16,640 nucleotides of DNA from Bacteroidaceae bacterium (GTDB lineage: Bacteria; Bacteroidota; Bacteroidia; Bacteroidales; Bacteroidaceae). How positions within the stretch are numbered: position 1 is the stretch's first letter; each line of letters begins with the position of its first letter. Location of the stretch: NCBI GenBank assembly GCA_017618515.1, contig JAFZUB010000015.1, positions 1 to 16,640 on the forward strand, in the 5' to 3' direction. The notes below the pieces were generated by a model. That model was not told where the DNA came from and searched no databases. It saw only the letters and a list, made by a program, of their open reading frames with translations. Position numbers and translations under genes: made by a program. Of this stretch, positions 1 through 7,543 are shown in pieces.

Positions 1-242
1 AGCACATCGCACTTGTCGCCAGGAGTGTAGACCTGCTCGGCACCGATATGCACCTGAAAGCCGCTAACGCCGGTCAGGCTGCCTTGCGGGGCACGGATGT
101 CGGCAGGATAGTCGGGGAACGTGCTGATGCTGTTGCCAGCAGTGGCAGAAACCGTGCTGAAGATATTACCTGCCAATTGCATTCCGTCGCCAGAGTCGCC
201 GGCAAAAAGAACTACAACGTCATCAATGTTAGTGATTTTCAT
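1..242 (-). CDS. korA: 2-oxoacid:ferredoxin oxidoreductase, alpha subunit (5' end only)
   Basis: The first 80 codons of a gene that runs off the left edge. The translation begins MKITNIDDVVVLFAGDSGDG and continues with a STFPDYPADIRAPQG stretch and VSGFQVHIG. This is the gamma-type domain fused to the N-terminus of 2-oxoglutarate (2-oxoacid):acceptor oxidoreductase alpha subunits. By family knowledge the enzyme decarboxylates a 2-oxoacid oxidatively to its acyl-CoA and passes electrons to ferredoxin, working with a TPP-binding beta subunit that would be expected next to the left. The ATG at 242 is the natural family start. Only 16 bases separate it from the U-tract of a hairpin terminator, so there is no room for a private promoter between them. 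Substrate (2-oxoglutarate or another 2-oxoacid) cannot be fixed from this fragment. Confidence 0.88.
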   Translation of the reverse strand, partial: MKITNIDDVVVLFAGDSGDGMQLAGNIFSTVSATAGNSISTFPDYPADIRAPQGSLTGVSGFQVHIGAEQVYTPGDKCDV

Positions 243-258
243 GCTATTTTTTATTAGC

Positions 259-290
259 GAAAAAAGACCAGGCGCATTAATGCGTGGTCT
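259..290 (-). terminator. Rho-independent terminator after rpsT
   Basis: On the minus strand the arms AGACCA and TGGTCT enclose the palindrome CGCATTAATGCG, with a two-base CC bulge on one side, and are followed directly by a run of six T. It lies 31 bases past the rpsT stop and ends 16 bases before the korA start. It may end the tRNA-Glu/rpsT transcript. Alternatively it may act as an attenuator in the korA leader. Confidence 0.8.
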
Positions 291-320
291 CTCATATTTG
301 TCCTAAAAATTAGCTATAGC

Positions 321-575
321 TTAAGCCAGCTTGTTGACATGCAGGGCAAGGCTTGATTTGAGGTTGGCAGCCTTGTTGGCATGAATGATGTTGGTCTTAG
401 CCAGCTTGTCAAGCATCTTCTGCACCAGCGGGAGCAGCTTCACAGCCTCATCCTTATTGGTGGTAGCGCGCAACTTGCGTACGGCATTGCGCATAGTCTT
501 GGCATAGTAGCGGTTGTGCTCAGTGCGAGTCTTGGTCTGACGCAGTCTCTTTAAGCAAGAATTGTGATTTGCCAT
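321..575 (-). CDS. rpsT: 30S ribosomal protein S20
   Basis: An 84-residue, lysine/arginine-rich protein beginning [13 protein letters not shown] and containing [17 protein letters not shown] near its end, which is the S20 pattern; the length is normal for the family. S20 binds 16S rRNA early in 30S assembly. The start ATG at 575 follows an A-rich AAAGAAAAG leader. No good TAnnTTTG box lies in the 52 bases between this gene and tRNA-Glu, so it is probably co-transcribed with the tRNA from the promoter at 742-772. A hairpin terminator follows it. Confidence 0.95.
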   Translation of the reverse strand: MANHNSCLKRLRQTKTRTEHNRYYAKTMRNAVRKLRATTNKDEAVKLLPLVQKMLDKLAKTNIIHANKAANLKSSLALHVNKLA

Positions 576-627
576 CTTTTCTTTGTGTCTATTATCGTTA
601 ATTAACTATTAATACCGTAGAATATAG

Positions 628-699
628 TAGCCCGTAGGAGAGTCGAACTCCTCTTTAGAGAATGAAAATCTCTCGTCCTAGCCGATAGACGAACGGGCC
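628..699 (-). tRNA. tRNA-Glu (anticodon UUC)
   Basis: A full cloverleaf reads on the minus strand. The acceptor stem is GGCCCGT/ACGGGCT, closing with a G-U pair. The D-arm is GTCTATCGGCTAGGAC. The anticodon stem AGAGA/TCTCT carries loop TTTTCAT, with anticodon TTC at 664-666. The T-arm AGGAG/CTCCT has loop TTCGACT. The discriminator base is A and no CCA is encoded, so CCA would be added by nucleotidyltransferase. It sits between recO and rpsT and has its own promoter. Confidence 0.95.
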
Positions 700-741
700 T
701 TTTCATACCCGGGTAGAGGAGTCCACCCGGATTTAGCGGCG

Positions 742-772
742 CAAAATTACTGCTTTTTTTAATAATGACAAA
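742..772 (-). promoter_or_regulatory. Bacteroidota promoter for tRNA-Glu and rpsT
   Basis: On the minus strand the -33 element TTTG (769-772) is followed by exactly 19 bases and the -7 element TAATTTTG (742-749), matching the Bacteroides housekeeping sigma consensus TTTG/TAnnTTTG. Transcription would start near 735, giving a leader of about 35 bases before the tRNA. That leader contains a 6-bp stem, CCGGGT/ACCCGG, at 708-729. Confidence 0.82.
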
Positions 773-796
773 ACTTTTAGCTAATATTTTTATTGC

Positions 797-1495
797 TTAA
801 AGCATGTCGCGTAGCATTTCCAGAGAACGGAGTTGCGGAAAATTGGGGATGTGGAGCCGATAGTAAGTGAGGATGATACGCAGTATACGGTGCTGCTCCG
901 TAGGAGTGAGGCGGACGCGACTCATGGTGGGATAGGTAAGGCGTAGCATCAGGGGAATGTGCTGTGCATCAGAGGGGTAGAGGTAGTACTTGTGCTGCGG
1001 CGGAGTGACTGTGTACTCGGCGTTAAGAAGGTCGAAAAAACTCTGCTCCTTGAAGGGAATGGCGTCTGGAGCTATTCCTAGATGGCGGGCGAGTTGTATG
1101 AGCAGGACAATGGCCATGTTGTCACCGTCATTCGTCATGCTATATTGAAGAAAAGGGAAAACATCGCCCTGGTGTTCTTCTTTTAGTGCATGGTAGAGAG
1201 CCTCGGCAATTAGAGTGTCTGTAATTGCGAAATTACGAAGCGATGAGATGTTTGCTCCTTCGATATTTTTAGGCTGCTGCAGTTGGCGTGTGGGATGGTG
1301 ATCCCACTCTATAGTGAGTAGCGTTAGTGGCTGCAGGAGCTGCACCTTAATACTGCGGCTCGGAGTTCTGTCTCCGCTGCTTCTTTTCACAGCGAAAACG
1401 ACGGTGCCTTGCGCTTCGGTGTATAGGGTGGCAATGACAGTATTGTCGTTGTGGCGCACCTTATTTAGTACTATCGCGCGCGAGGTGACGAACAT
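797..1495 (-). CDS. recO: DNA repair protein RecO
   Basis: A 232-residue protein starting MFVTSRAIVLNKVRHNDN, the usual N-terminal OB-fold start of RecO (the family typically begins with '...AIVL...Y.d.d.i...yT...G'). The helical C-terminal part includes FFDLLNAEYTVTPP and ends EMLRDML. No zinc-binding cysteine cluster is visible. By family knowledge RecO works with RecR to load RecA onto SSB-coated single-stranded DNA in the RecF pathway. The frame stays open upstream, but those extra 29 residues are out-of-frame cyclophilin sequence, so the ATG at 1495 is chosen. It begins one base after the cyclophilin stop, which suggests translational coupling. It is the last gene of the operon, and no clear terminator hairpin follows. 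Confidence 0.9.
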   Translation of the reverse strand: MFVTSRAIVLNKVRHNDNTVIATLYTEAQGTVVFAVKRSSGDRTPSRSIKVQLLQPLTLLTIEWDHHPTRQLQQPKNIEGANISSLRNFAITDTLIAEALYHALKEEHQGDVFPFLQYSMTNDGDNMAIVLLIQLARHLGIAPDAIPFKEQSFFDLLNAEYTVTPPQHKYYLYPSDAQHIPLMLRLTYPTMSRVRLTPTEQHRILRIILTYYRLHIPNFPQLRSLEMLRDML

Positions 1496-1496
1496 A

Positions 1497-2165
1497 CTAT
1501 TTGATTTTCGCGCTGAGAATCTTGATGTCTGCAATAGGACGGTCGTTGCGGTCGGTGGCCACCTGTTGTATGGCGTTGACAACTTCTATGCCTTTCACAA
1601 CTTCGCCGAATACTGTGTAGGCACCGTCAAGATGAGGGGTTCCGCCGTGGTGCATGTAGTAAGTCTTAAGCTCTTCAGGCATTATATAGCCGGTAGTGCG
1701 CTCCACATGGGCGGCAATTTTTTCAATCTCTTCGCGACTGAAGGTCTTGCCCCACACAATATAGAACTGGCTACCGCTGCTGCGCCGTTCAGGATTGGTT
1801 TGATCGCCTTCGCGAGCAGCTGCAAGCACTCCGCGCTTGTGGTATATTTGGGGGAATTTTATCTCGGCGGGCAGCGTATATCCTGGGTCTCCTTCGCCAA
1901 GGAGCTTGCCCGGTGCTGCGTCGCGCGAATCAGGGTCGCCGCCCTGTATCATAAAGTCTTCAATAACACGGTGAAAGAGGAGATCGTTGAAATAGCCTTC
2001 TTTCACAAGCTTAATGAAGTTATCGCGGTGGATGGGCGTTTCGTTGTAGAGTTTGAGCACGATGGTGCCCTTCGATGTAAACATCTCTACGCGGGTCTGC
2101 TTGTCTTTCTTCGCACTGAGTGTGAGACAGAGCAGCAGCGAGAGGAGGAAGGTGATGCGTTTCAT
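1497..2165 (-). CDS. Secreted cyclophilin-type peptidyl-prolyl cis-trans isomerase
   Basis: A 222-residue protein with an N-terminal signal peptide (MKRITFLLSLLLCLTLSA, residues 1-18) and a cyclophilin domain. Core motifs are FHRVIEDFMIQGGDP at 64-78 (R66, F71 and Q74 match the catalytic Arg, Phe and Gln), GSQFYI at 131-136 and YTVFGEVV at 183-190. Residues about 140-176 form an insertion, rich in charged residues, between the QFYI strand and the TVFGEV strand. The protein is expected to act outside the cytoplasm, easing proline isomerisation during folding of envelope proteins. It starts 3 bases after the ftsW stop and ends 1 base before recO, so it belongs to the same transcript as the wall-synthesis genes. 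No lipobox fits well, so a soluble periplasmic location is more likely than a lipoprotein. Confidence 0.92.
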   Translation of the reverse strand: MKRITFLLSLLLCLTLSAKKDKQTRVEMFTSKGTIVLKLYNETPIHRDNFIKLVKEGYFNDLLFHRVIEDFMIQGGDPDSRDAAPGKLLGEGDPGYTLPAEIKFPQIYHKRGVLAAAREGDQTNPERRSSGSQFYIVWGKTFSREEIEKIAAHVERTTGYIMPEELKTYYMHHGGTPHLDGAYTVFGEVVKGIEVVNAIQQVATDRNDRPIADIKILSAKIK

Positions 2166-2168
2166 ATC

Positions 2169-3461
2169 TTACTTCTGAAATTCTTCTTCGTTTATTACAG
2201 TGGGAGCGGTTTCGTCAGAAGGTTCTTCTACTGGTGCAGTCTTATCTTCGGGTAGGCGCTTCTTGGCGAAACGACTGATACTTATCATCATGCCGAGATA
2301 GATGGAGGTAACCATTATAGAGCTACCGCCACGCGAGATGAGAGGCAGAGGCTGTCCAGTGACAGGGATAAGGCCTACGGCTACACTCATATTTACTGCC
2401 GCCTGCACCACAATAAGCATGGCGAGACCTAGAATTACGAAGGCAGGGAAGGAGCCCTTGCATCGGTTGGCTATGCGACTCGCTCGGAAAAGTATCATAA
2501 TGTAGAGCAGCACAATAATGGCGGCAGGCAAAAGGCCGAGTTCCTCTATGATAATGGCGAAGATGAAGTCAGAGTAGGCCTGAGGCAAGAAGTCACGCTC
2601 TCTGGAGTTGCCCGGCCCGCAGCCAATAATATTACTCTTGGCAATGGCGATATGGGCATGTCCGACTTGCGGCTCCTTGCGTATGTCGAAGTCTTTGGCC
2701 TGCAATTGCTTGGTGCTGTCCACCTCGGCCTTATTCATGCCCAGGAATCGATCTATGCGTGCGGTGAAGTTGGTGAGGCGGTGAAGCATTGGAACTTTCT
2801 CCACAAGGGTTTCTGTGGTTAGTACTTTGGCTAATATAATTATGGCAATGACAGCAAAGAGAAGACCGAGCAATAGTTTGCCGAGCTGCTTGCCAGGAAT
2901 GCGACCGAAGTACATCATCAGAAAAACGACAAAGAAGAGAATGCCTGCTGTGGAGAAGTTCTCAAGGAAGATGAGGAAGCATGTCGTGAAGGTGATGATG
3001 AGTATGTATTTGAAGGCGTGGCGGTCGGTGCCTTTCTTGGTCTGGTAGGCAGACAGGATGAATGCAACTATTACCACAAGGGAGCCTTTGGCAAACTCGG
3101 AGGGCTGGAAGTGGATGCCCATGATGTCTATCCATCGCGCTCCGTCGTTGACCTTTGTGCCGAAGATTAGCAGGAAAATGAGCATGGCCACGAACACTAC
3201 CCATGCGGGCATCCAGAACTTAAACCAGCGACAGGGGATATTGTGGAAAATGAAGATGCAGAAGAAACCGAACAATAGATTCATGGCATGGCCAATGATG
3301 GGTTTGTATATGTTGCCACTGGCATAGGTAAGCGTGCTCGTAGCGCTATAGACCTCAATCAGCGAGATGGCTACAAGAATAAAGAATATGGCCCAGAGCG
3401 TTTTGTCTCCGCGTAGGCTGAAGAATTTCTTTATTGTTTCTTTATTGTTAGGTATAGTCAT
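2169..3461 (-). CDS. ftsW: Peptidoglycan glycosyltransferase FtsW (SEDS family)
   Basis: A 430-residue polytopic membrane protein. SEDS landmarks are NDGARWID near 105-112, FQPSEFAK at 118-125, and QAYSDFIFAIIIEELG at 294-309, whose D298 matches the essential Asp of FtsW. PVTGQPLPLISRGGSS follows at 366-381. Ten hydrophobic segments are plausible. The C-terminal 30 residues are an acidic, proline-containing cytoplasmic tail. By family knowledge FtsW polymerises lipid II into glycan at the septum, paired with the transpeptidase FtsI encoded upstream. Its start overlaps the end of murD by 14 bases. In most bacteria murG follows next; here a cyclophilin gene follows instead. Confidence 0.97.
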   Translation of the reverse strand: MTIPNNKETIKKFFSLRGDKTLWAIFFILVAISLIEVYSATSTLTYASGNIYKPIIGHAMNLLFGFFCIFIFHNIPCRWFKFWMPAWVVFVAMLIFLLIFGTKVNDGARWIDIMGIHFQPSEFAKGSLVVIVAFILSAYQTKKGTDRHAFKYILIITFTTCFLIFLENFSTAGILFFVVFLMMYFGRIPGKQLGKLLLGLLFAVIAIIILAKVLTTETLVEKVPMLHRLTNFTARIDRFLGMNKAEVDSTKQLQAKDFDIRKEPQVGHAHIAIAKSNIIGCGPGNSRERDFLPQAYSDFIFAIIIEELGLLPAAIIVLLYIMILFRASRIANRCKGSFPAFVILGLAMLIVVQAAVNMSVAVGLIPVTGQPLPLISRGGSSIMVTSIYLGMMISISRFAKKRLPEDKTAPVEEPSDETAPTVINEEEFQK

Positions 3462-4788
3462 CTTCTAATTTTTCAACTTGTTGCTTAAACTGCTCGCCAC
3501 GGTCTTCCATGTTATGAAACAGATCGAAGCTTGCGCAGCAGGGACTTAGCAGCACTGTGTCACCTTCGCGAGCAAAAGCGTAACAGGCTTTCACGCAGTC
3601 GGCCATGGAGTGAGTGTCGGCCACAGGGATACCCAGATGATCGAACGCCTGATGCAGTTTTGTGTTGTCGGCTCCAAGATAGACAATGGCGCGACACTTG
3701 CGGCCCACTATGTCATGGAGCACGCTGTAGTCATTGCCTTTGTCTTTGCCTCCGACAATAAGCACCACGGGAGCCTCCACGGCTTGCATGGCTACGTAGC
3801 AGGCATCAACGTTAGTGGCCTTGGAATCATTGATGTAGGTAACACCGTTTTTTACAGCCACGCGCTCCAGCCTATGCTCTACACCGGGGAAGCTGATAAG
3901 GCTCTGGCGGATAATCTGCTCGTCGATGCCGAGACTCTTGGCAGCAAGGTATGCAGCGAGAGCATTGCGTTGATTGTGCACGCCTATCTGCGAGAAGCTT
4001 AGACCTAGCTGGGCAAAATCTTTGTCGTAGAAGGGCTGCAGGGTGGGGTGTCCCTCGCGCTCTGGCTGCGAGGACGGCGTAGTGGCAGGGGCGGTGTGGT
4101 GGCGACGCTTCTCTATCTCAGTAGGTATATGCTCATCTTGTGCCCAATAGATGAATGTGTCGTCAGGTCTCTGGTTCTGCATTATGCGCATCTTCGAGTC
4201 CACATAGCGTTGCATCTCAAAATTGTAGCGGTCGAGGTGGTCGGGCGTGATGTTCATCAGCACGGCTATGTCGGCACGGAAGTCATACATATTGTCGAGC
4301 TGGAAACTGCTAAGTTCAATGACGTAGTAGTCCTTGGGATCCTCAAGTATCTGCAAGGCAAGGCTGCGGCCGATATTGCCAGCCAGGCCGACGTTGAATT
4401 TGGCCTGCTGTAGTATATGGAAGATAAGCGAGGTTGTGGTGGTCTTGCCGTTGGAGCCTGTGATACACACCATTTTGGCATTGGTATAGCGCGCAGCAAA
4501 CTCTATCTCGCTGACGATAGGGATGTCGCGGTCTATTATCTTGCTGACAATGGGTGCCTCATCGGGTATGCCTGGGCTTTTCATAACCTCGTCGGCATTG
4601 AGAATGAGTTGCTCGGTGTGGCCTCCGTCTTCAAAGGCAATGTTGTGACTTTGCAGCATAGTCTTGTACGGGTCTTTGATAATGCCAAAGTCCGACACAA
4701 AGACATCGTAGCCCTTGGTTTGAGCCAATAGGGCTGTGCCTACGCCGCTTTCGCCGCCGCCAAGTATCACCAATCGCTTCTTTTCCAT
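3448..4788 (-). CDS. murD: UDP-N-acetylmuramoylalanine--D-glutamate ligase
   Basis: A 446-residue Mur ligase. The N-terminal UDP-binding domain has ILGGGESGVG at 8-17. The ATP loop is ITGSNGKTTTT at 109-119. NITPDHLDRY at 179-188 is the Mur metal-site region, and K199 in YVDSKM is the likely carbamylated lysine. HNQRNALAA lies at 271-279 and the C-terminal domain carries LSPCCASFD at 414-422. The enzyme adds D-Glu to UDP-MurNAc-L-Ala in the cytoplasm. A polar, Pro/Thr/Ser-rich insertion at about 228-250 is unusual in the central domain. The gene starts 3 bases after mraY and overlaps ftsW by 14 bases, so translation is probably coupled through this part of the operon. Confidence 0.97.
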   Translation of the reverse strand: MEKKRLVILGGGESGVGTALLAQTKGYDVFVSDFGIIKDPYKTMLQSHNIAFEDGGHTEQLILNADEVMKSPGIPDEAPIVSKIIDRDIPIVSEIEFAARYTNAKMVCITGSNGKTTTTSLIFHILQQAKFNVGLAGNIGRSLALQILEDPKDYYVIELSSFQLDNMYDFRADIAVLMNITPDHLDRYNFEMQRYVDSKMRIMQNQRPDDTFIYWAQDEHIPTEIEKRRHHTAPATTPSSQPEREGHPTLQPFYDKDFAQLGLSFSQIGVHNQRNALAAYLAAKSLGIDEQIIRQSLISFPGVEHRLERVAVKNGVTYINDSKATNVDACYVAMQAVEAPVVLIVGGKDKGNDYSVLHDIVGRKCRAIVYLGADNTKLHQAFDHLGIPVADTHSMADCVKACYAFAREGDTVLLSPCCASFDLFHNMEDRGEQFKQQVEKLEDDYT

Positions 4789-4791
4789 TTG

Positions 4792-6066
4792 TTACCTTAT
4801 CTTGAGGGTTATAATCGTGGCGGCAGCCAGCAGTATGGTTATAATCCAGAAACGCACGGTAATCTTGGCCTCGTGGAATGCGTTGCGCGGCCAGTTTTTG
4901 AAGACGATGGTGCTGTCTTTATCTATCTGGCTGGGCAGTACGCGGAAGTTGTCGTGGATGGGTGTGCGTTTGAATATGCGCTGCCGGCGCCCTTTGCGTT
5001 TGCCGAATTTGAAGTACTCTACCTGCAGTATCACGCTCAGACTCTCCACAAGGAAGACACCACATAGGATTGGAACAAGCAACTCTTTGTGGATTATGAT
5101 GGCCATTACGGCAATGATGCCGCCGATGGACAGACTGCCGGTGTCGCCCATAAAAATCTGGGCAGGGAAGGCATTATACCAGAGGAAACCTATGAGTGCT
5201 CCCACAAAGGCGCTACAGAATACAACCAGTTCCTCGCTGCCTGGTACATACATTATATTTAGGTAGCCCGCGTATTCTATGTGGCTGGACACATAGGCGA
5301 GTATTCCGAGCACCACACCGATGATGGCGGAGTTGCCCGCCGCCATGCCGTCCATACCATCATTAAGGTTGCAACCGTTGCTCACTGCAGTGACCACGAG
5401 GATAGTTACCAGCACAAAGAGCACCCATCCTGCGGCTTCCTTGGTGTCATCGCCGAGCCACGACATCAGTTCGCTATAGTTGAGGTTGTTGTTTTTGAAG
5501 AACGGAATGGTGGTCTGCGGCGACTTTACTGGTTCGCTCTTGTGGACTACGTTTGTGACCTGCCCATCTTTCACCACCTCCACGTTTTGGCGTATTACGG
5601 CATCGGGACTTAGATAGAGCGTCAAGCCCACGATGAGGCCGATGCTCAACTGTCCGATAATCTTGAATTTGCCGCGCAGACCATCCTTCTTCTTACGGAA
5701 GATCTTGATGTAGTCATCGGCAAAACCGAGTGCGCCCAGCCAAATGGTGGTAACTATCATCAACAGCAAGTAGATATTTCTCAGACGTCCCATCAGCAAC
5801 ACGGGGATAAGGATGGACACAATAATGATAATGCCACCCATAGAAGGAACGCCCTTTTTCTCCACACCATAAGGGTCAATCTTGCTGTCACGCTGGGTTT
5901 CGGAGATATTGTGCGACTTCATCCATTTGATGAAATGCTCACCAAACCAAGCCGAGATGACAAGGGCGAGAATAAAAGCCAATAGGGCGCGGAAAGAGAT
6001 GTACGACCACATTCCCGAGCCGGGGATGCCGATGTGTTCAAACAGACGGAAGAGATAGTAAAGCAT
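4792..6066 (-). CDS. mraY: Phospho-N-acetylmuramoyl-pentapeptide-transferase (lipid I synthase)
   Basis: A 424-residue polytopic membrane enzyme that transfers phospho-MurNAc-pentapeptide to undecaprenyl phosphate. Visible motifs are PSMGGI at 74-79, ADDYIKI at 116-122 (the DD pair at 117-118), NLNDGMDGMAAG at 233-244 (family NxxDGxDGLA) and IFMGDTGSLSIGG at 304-316. At the cytoplasmic loop where many MraY proteins have HHH, this one reads IHDNF (371-373 HDN). Residues about 153-210 form a hydrophilic insertion after the fourth or fifth membrane segment, which explains a length well above the roughly 360 residues of the E. coli enzyme. It lies between murE (25-base gap filled by short repeats) and murD (3-base gap). 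Confidence 0.96.
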   Translation of the reverse strand: MLYYLFRLFEHIGIPGSGMWSYISFRALLAFILALVISAWFGEHFIKWMKSHNISETQRDSKIDPYGVEKKGVPSMGGIIIIVSILIPVLLMGRLRNIYLLLMIVTTIWLGALGFADDYIKIFRKKKDGLRGKFKIIGQLSIGLIVGLTLYLSPDAVIRQNVEVVKDGQVTNVVHKSEPVKSPQTTIPFFKNNNLNYSELMSWLGDDTKEAAGWVLFVLVTILVVTAVSNGCNLNDGMDGMAAGNSAIIGVVLGILAYVSSHIEYAGYLNIMYVPGSEELVVFCSAFVGALIGFLWYNAFPAQIFMGDTGSLSIGGIIAVMAIIIHKELLVPILCGVFLVESLSVILQVEYFKFGKRKGRRQRIFKRTPIHDNFRVLPSQIDKDSTIVFKNWPRNAFHEAKITVRFWIITILLAAATIITLKIR

Positions 6067-6091
6067 ATAGAGTTAGGAGTTTTATGAGTTA
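6067..6091 (-). repeat. Degenerate 7-9 base tandem repeat in the murE-mraY gap
   Basis: On the minus strand the 25-base gap reads TAACTCA, TAAAACTCC, TAACTCT and then AT, which is three imperfect copies of a TAACTCN unit. It has the same base composition (GAGT/ACTC core) as repeats at 9719-9750, 11233-11260 and 12175-12202. Confidence 0.55.
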
Positions 6092-7543
6092 TTAGAGTCC
6101 GAAGGCTTCGCTCACCACTTCTTTGTCGTCGAAGTGGTGCTTCACACCCTTTATCTCTTGATAATCTTCGTGACCTTTGCCGGCAATGAGTATCACGTCG
6201 CCAGGCTTGGCAATGAGTGTGGCGGTGCGTATAGCTTCGCGGCGATCCACGATGGAGAGGGTGTGGTTTTTTTCGGCCTCGCCGAGGCCTGCTAGCATAT
6301 CGTTGATGATGTCCTGTGGTTCTTCGAAGCGCGGGTTGTCGCTGGTGATGATAACCTTGTCGCTCATCTTGGCGGCAATCTTTGCCATCTGTGGACGCTT
6401 GCCTTTATCGCGATTGCCGCCCGCACCGCAGACGGTGATTACCTCGCCCCTACGCTGGAGCACCTCATGCACGGCCTCCAGCACATTCTCCAGCGCATCG
6501 GGTGTATGGGCATAGTCCACGATAGCGGTTACGCCGTTGGTGGAGCGCACAGTTTCGAATCGTCCGCTTACGGAACTCAGACCGCTCATCACTGTGAGCA
6601 CCTCGATGGGCTCGCGCCCCAGCATCACGGCAGTGCCGTAAATCGCTAGCAAGTTTGATACGTTAAACTTGCCCACCAGCGGAACATGCACCTCTTGACC
6701 ATTGATGTTGAGCTGCATGCCCTCGAACCCCATCTCTATTATCTTAGCGTGGAAATCAGCGCTTCGCATCATGGAGTAGGTCTTGACCTGCGCCTTGGTG
6801 TTCTGCACCATGAAGGAGCCGTTTTTGTCGTCAGCGTTTATGATGGCGAAGGCGTCTTTGCCCAGCATGTCGAAGAATGCTTTCTTGGCATCGCGATAAT
6901 TCTCAAATGTCTTGTGATAGTCCAGATGATCGCGCGTCAGGTTGGTGAAAATGGCGCCGGCAAAGGTGAGACCTCCGATGCGCTTTTGCTGTATGGCGTG
7001 GCTGCTGCACTCCATAAATGCGTACTGGCATCCCTCGTCGGCCATCTGACCGAGTAGAGCGTTGAGCGTGATGGGATCGGGTGTGGTCTGACTAGTAGGG
7101 CAGGCCTTGTCCTCGATATAGTTGCACACGGTGGAGCAGAGGCCGCACTTGAATCCCATCTGCCTGAACATCTTGAAGAGCAGGGTAGCGATAGTGGTCT
7201 TTCCATTGGTGCCGGTCACGCCTATCAACTTAAGCTGCGTGGTGGGATCGCCGTAGAATTGCGTAGCAATCTTGCCAACGGCATCCTCTGTGTCCTCTAG
7301 GACAATGTAGGTGACGTCGGGACGCGGACTGTCGGGCATCTGCTGACATGCCACGGCCTTGGCGCCACTGTCGATGGCCTTGTCGATAAAGAGGTGGCCG
7401 TCAGACTGGGTGCCGCAGATGGCCACAAACATGTTGCCATTTTCCACCTTGCGTGAGTCGATGCAGACTCCGCTGATATCAATGTCCTGGCTGCCCGTTA
7501 TCGACAGGGGCTTCACTTTGCTCAACAACAGTCTCAGGTTCAT
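6092..7543 (-). CDS. murE: UDP-MurNAc-L-Ala-D-Glu--meso-diaminopimelate ligase
   Basis: A 483-residue Mur ligase. The ATP loop is [10 protein letters not shown] at 108-117, with SQTTPDP at 151-157 (the UDP-MurNAc dipeptide region), [10 protein letters not shown] at 201-210 and the carbamyl-lysine region YRDAKKAFF at 216-224. [10 protein letters not shown] is at 342-351. The amino-acid selectivity motif is DNPR at 402-405, which by family knowledge marks meso-DAP rather than L-Lys as the third residue, so the stem peptide is predicted to be of DAP type. The start [17 protein letters not shown] is the natural family N-terminus. It lies inside the ftsI reading frame, giving a 65-base overlap. 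It acts in the cytoplasm between MurD and MurF. Confidence 0.97.
   Translation of the reverse strand: MNLRLLLSKVKPLSITGSQDIDISGVCIDSRKVENGNMFVAICGTQSDGHLFIDKAIDSGAKAVACQQMPDSPRPDVTYIVLEDTEDAVGKIATQFYGDPTTQLKLIGVTGTNGKTTIATLLFKMFRQMGFKCGLCSTVCNYIEDKACPTSQTTPDPITLNALLGQMADEGCQYAFMECSSHAIQQKRIGGLTFAGAIFTNLTRDHLDYHKTFENYRDAKKAFFDMLGKDAFAIINADDKNGSFMVQNTKAQVKTYSMMRSADFHAKIIEMGFEGMQLNINGQEVHVPLVGKFNVSNLLAIYGTAVMLGREPIEVLTVMSGLSSVSGRFETVRSTNGVTAIVDYAHTPDALENVLEAVHEVLQRRGEVITVCGAGGNRDKGKRPQMAKIAAKMSDKVIITSDNPRFEEPQDIINDMLAGLGEAEKNHTLSIVDRREAIRTATLIAKPGDVILIAGKGHEDYQEIKGVKHHFDDKEVVSEAFGL

Noticed and set aside
707..735. Terminator for recO
   Set aside because: The 708-729 hairpin lies downstream of the tRNA-Glu -7 box and lacks a T-run; it belongs to the tRNA leader.
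1496..1582. Upstream extension of RecO by 29 residues
   Set aside because: The extra residues are cyclophilin coding sequence read in another frame, and RecO proteins start at MFVTSRAIVL.
1497..2165. Lipoprotein signal in the cyclophilin (Cys13 in LLLC)
   Set aside because: The residues before Cys13 do not fit a lipobox well and the hydrophobic core continues past it, so a normal signal peptide is more likely.
1314..2255. A 313-codon open frame on the plus strand opposite the cyclophilin and recO
   Set aside because: It spans two convincing minus-strand genes and their junction, and has no family pattern.
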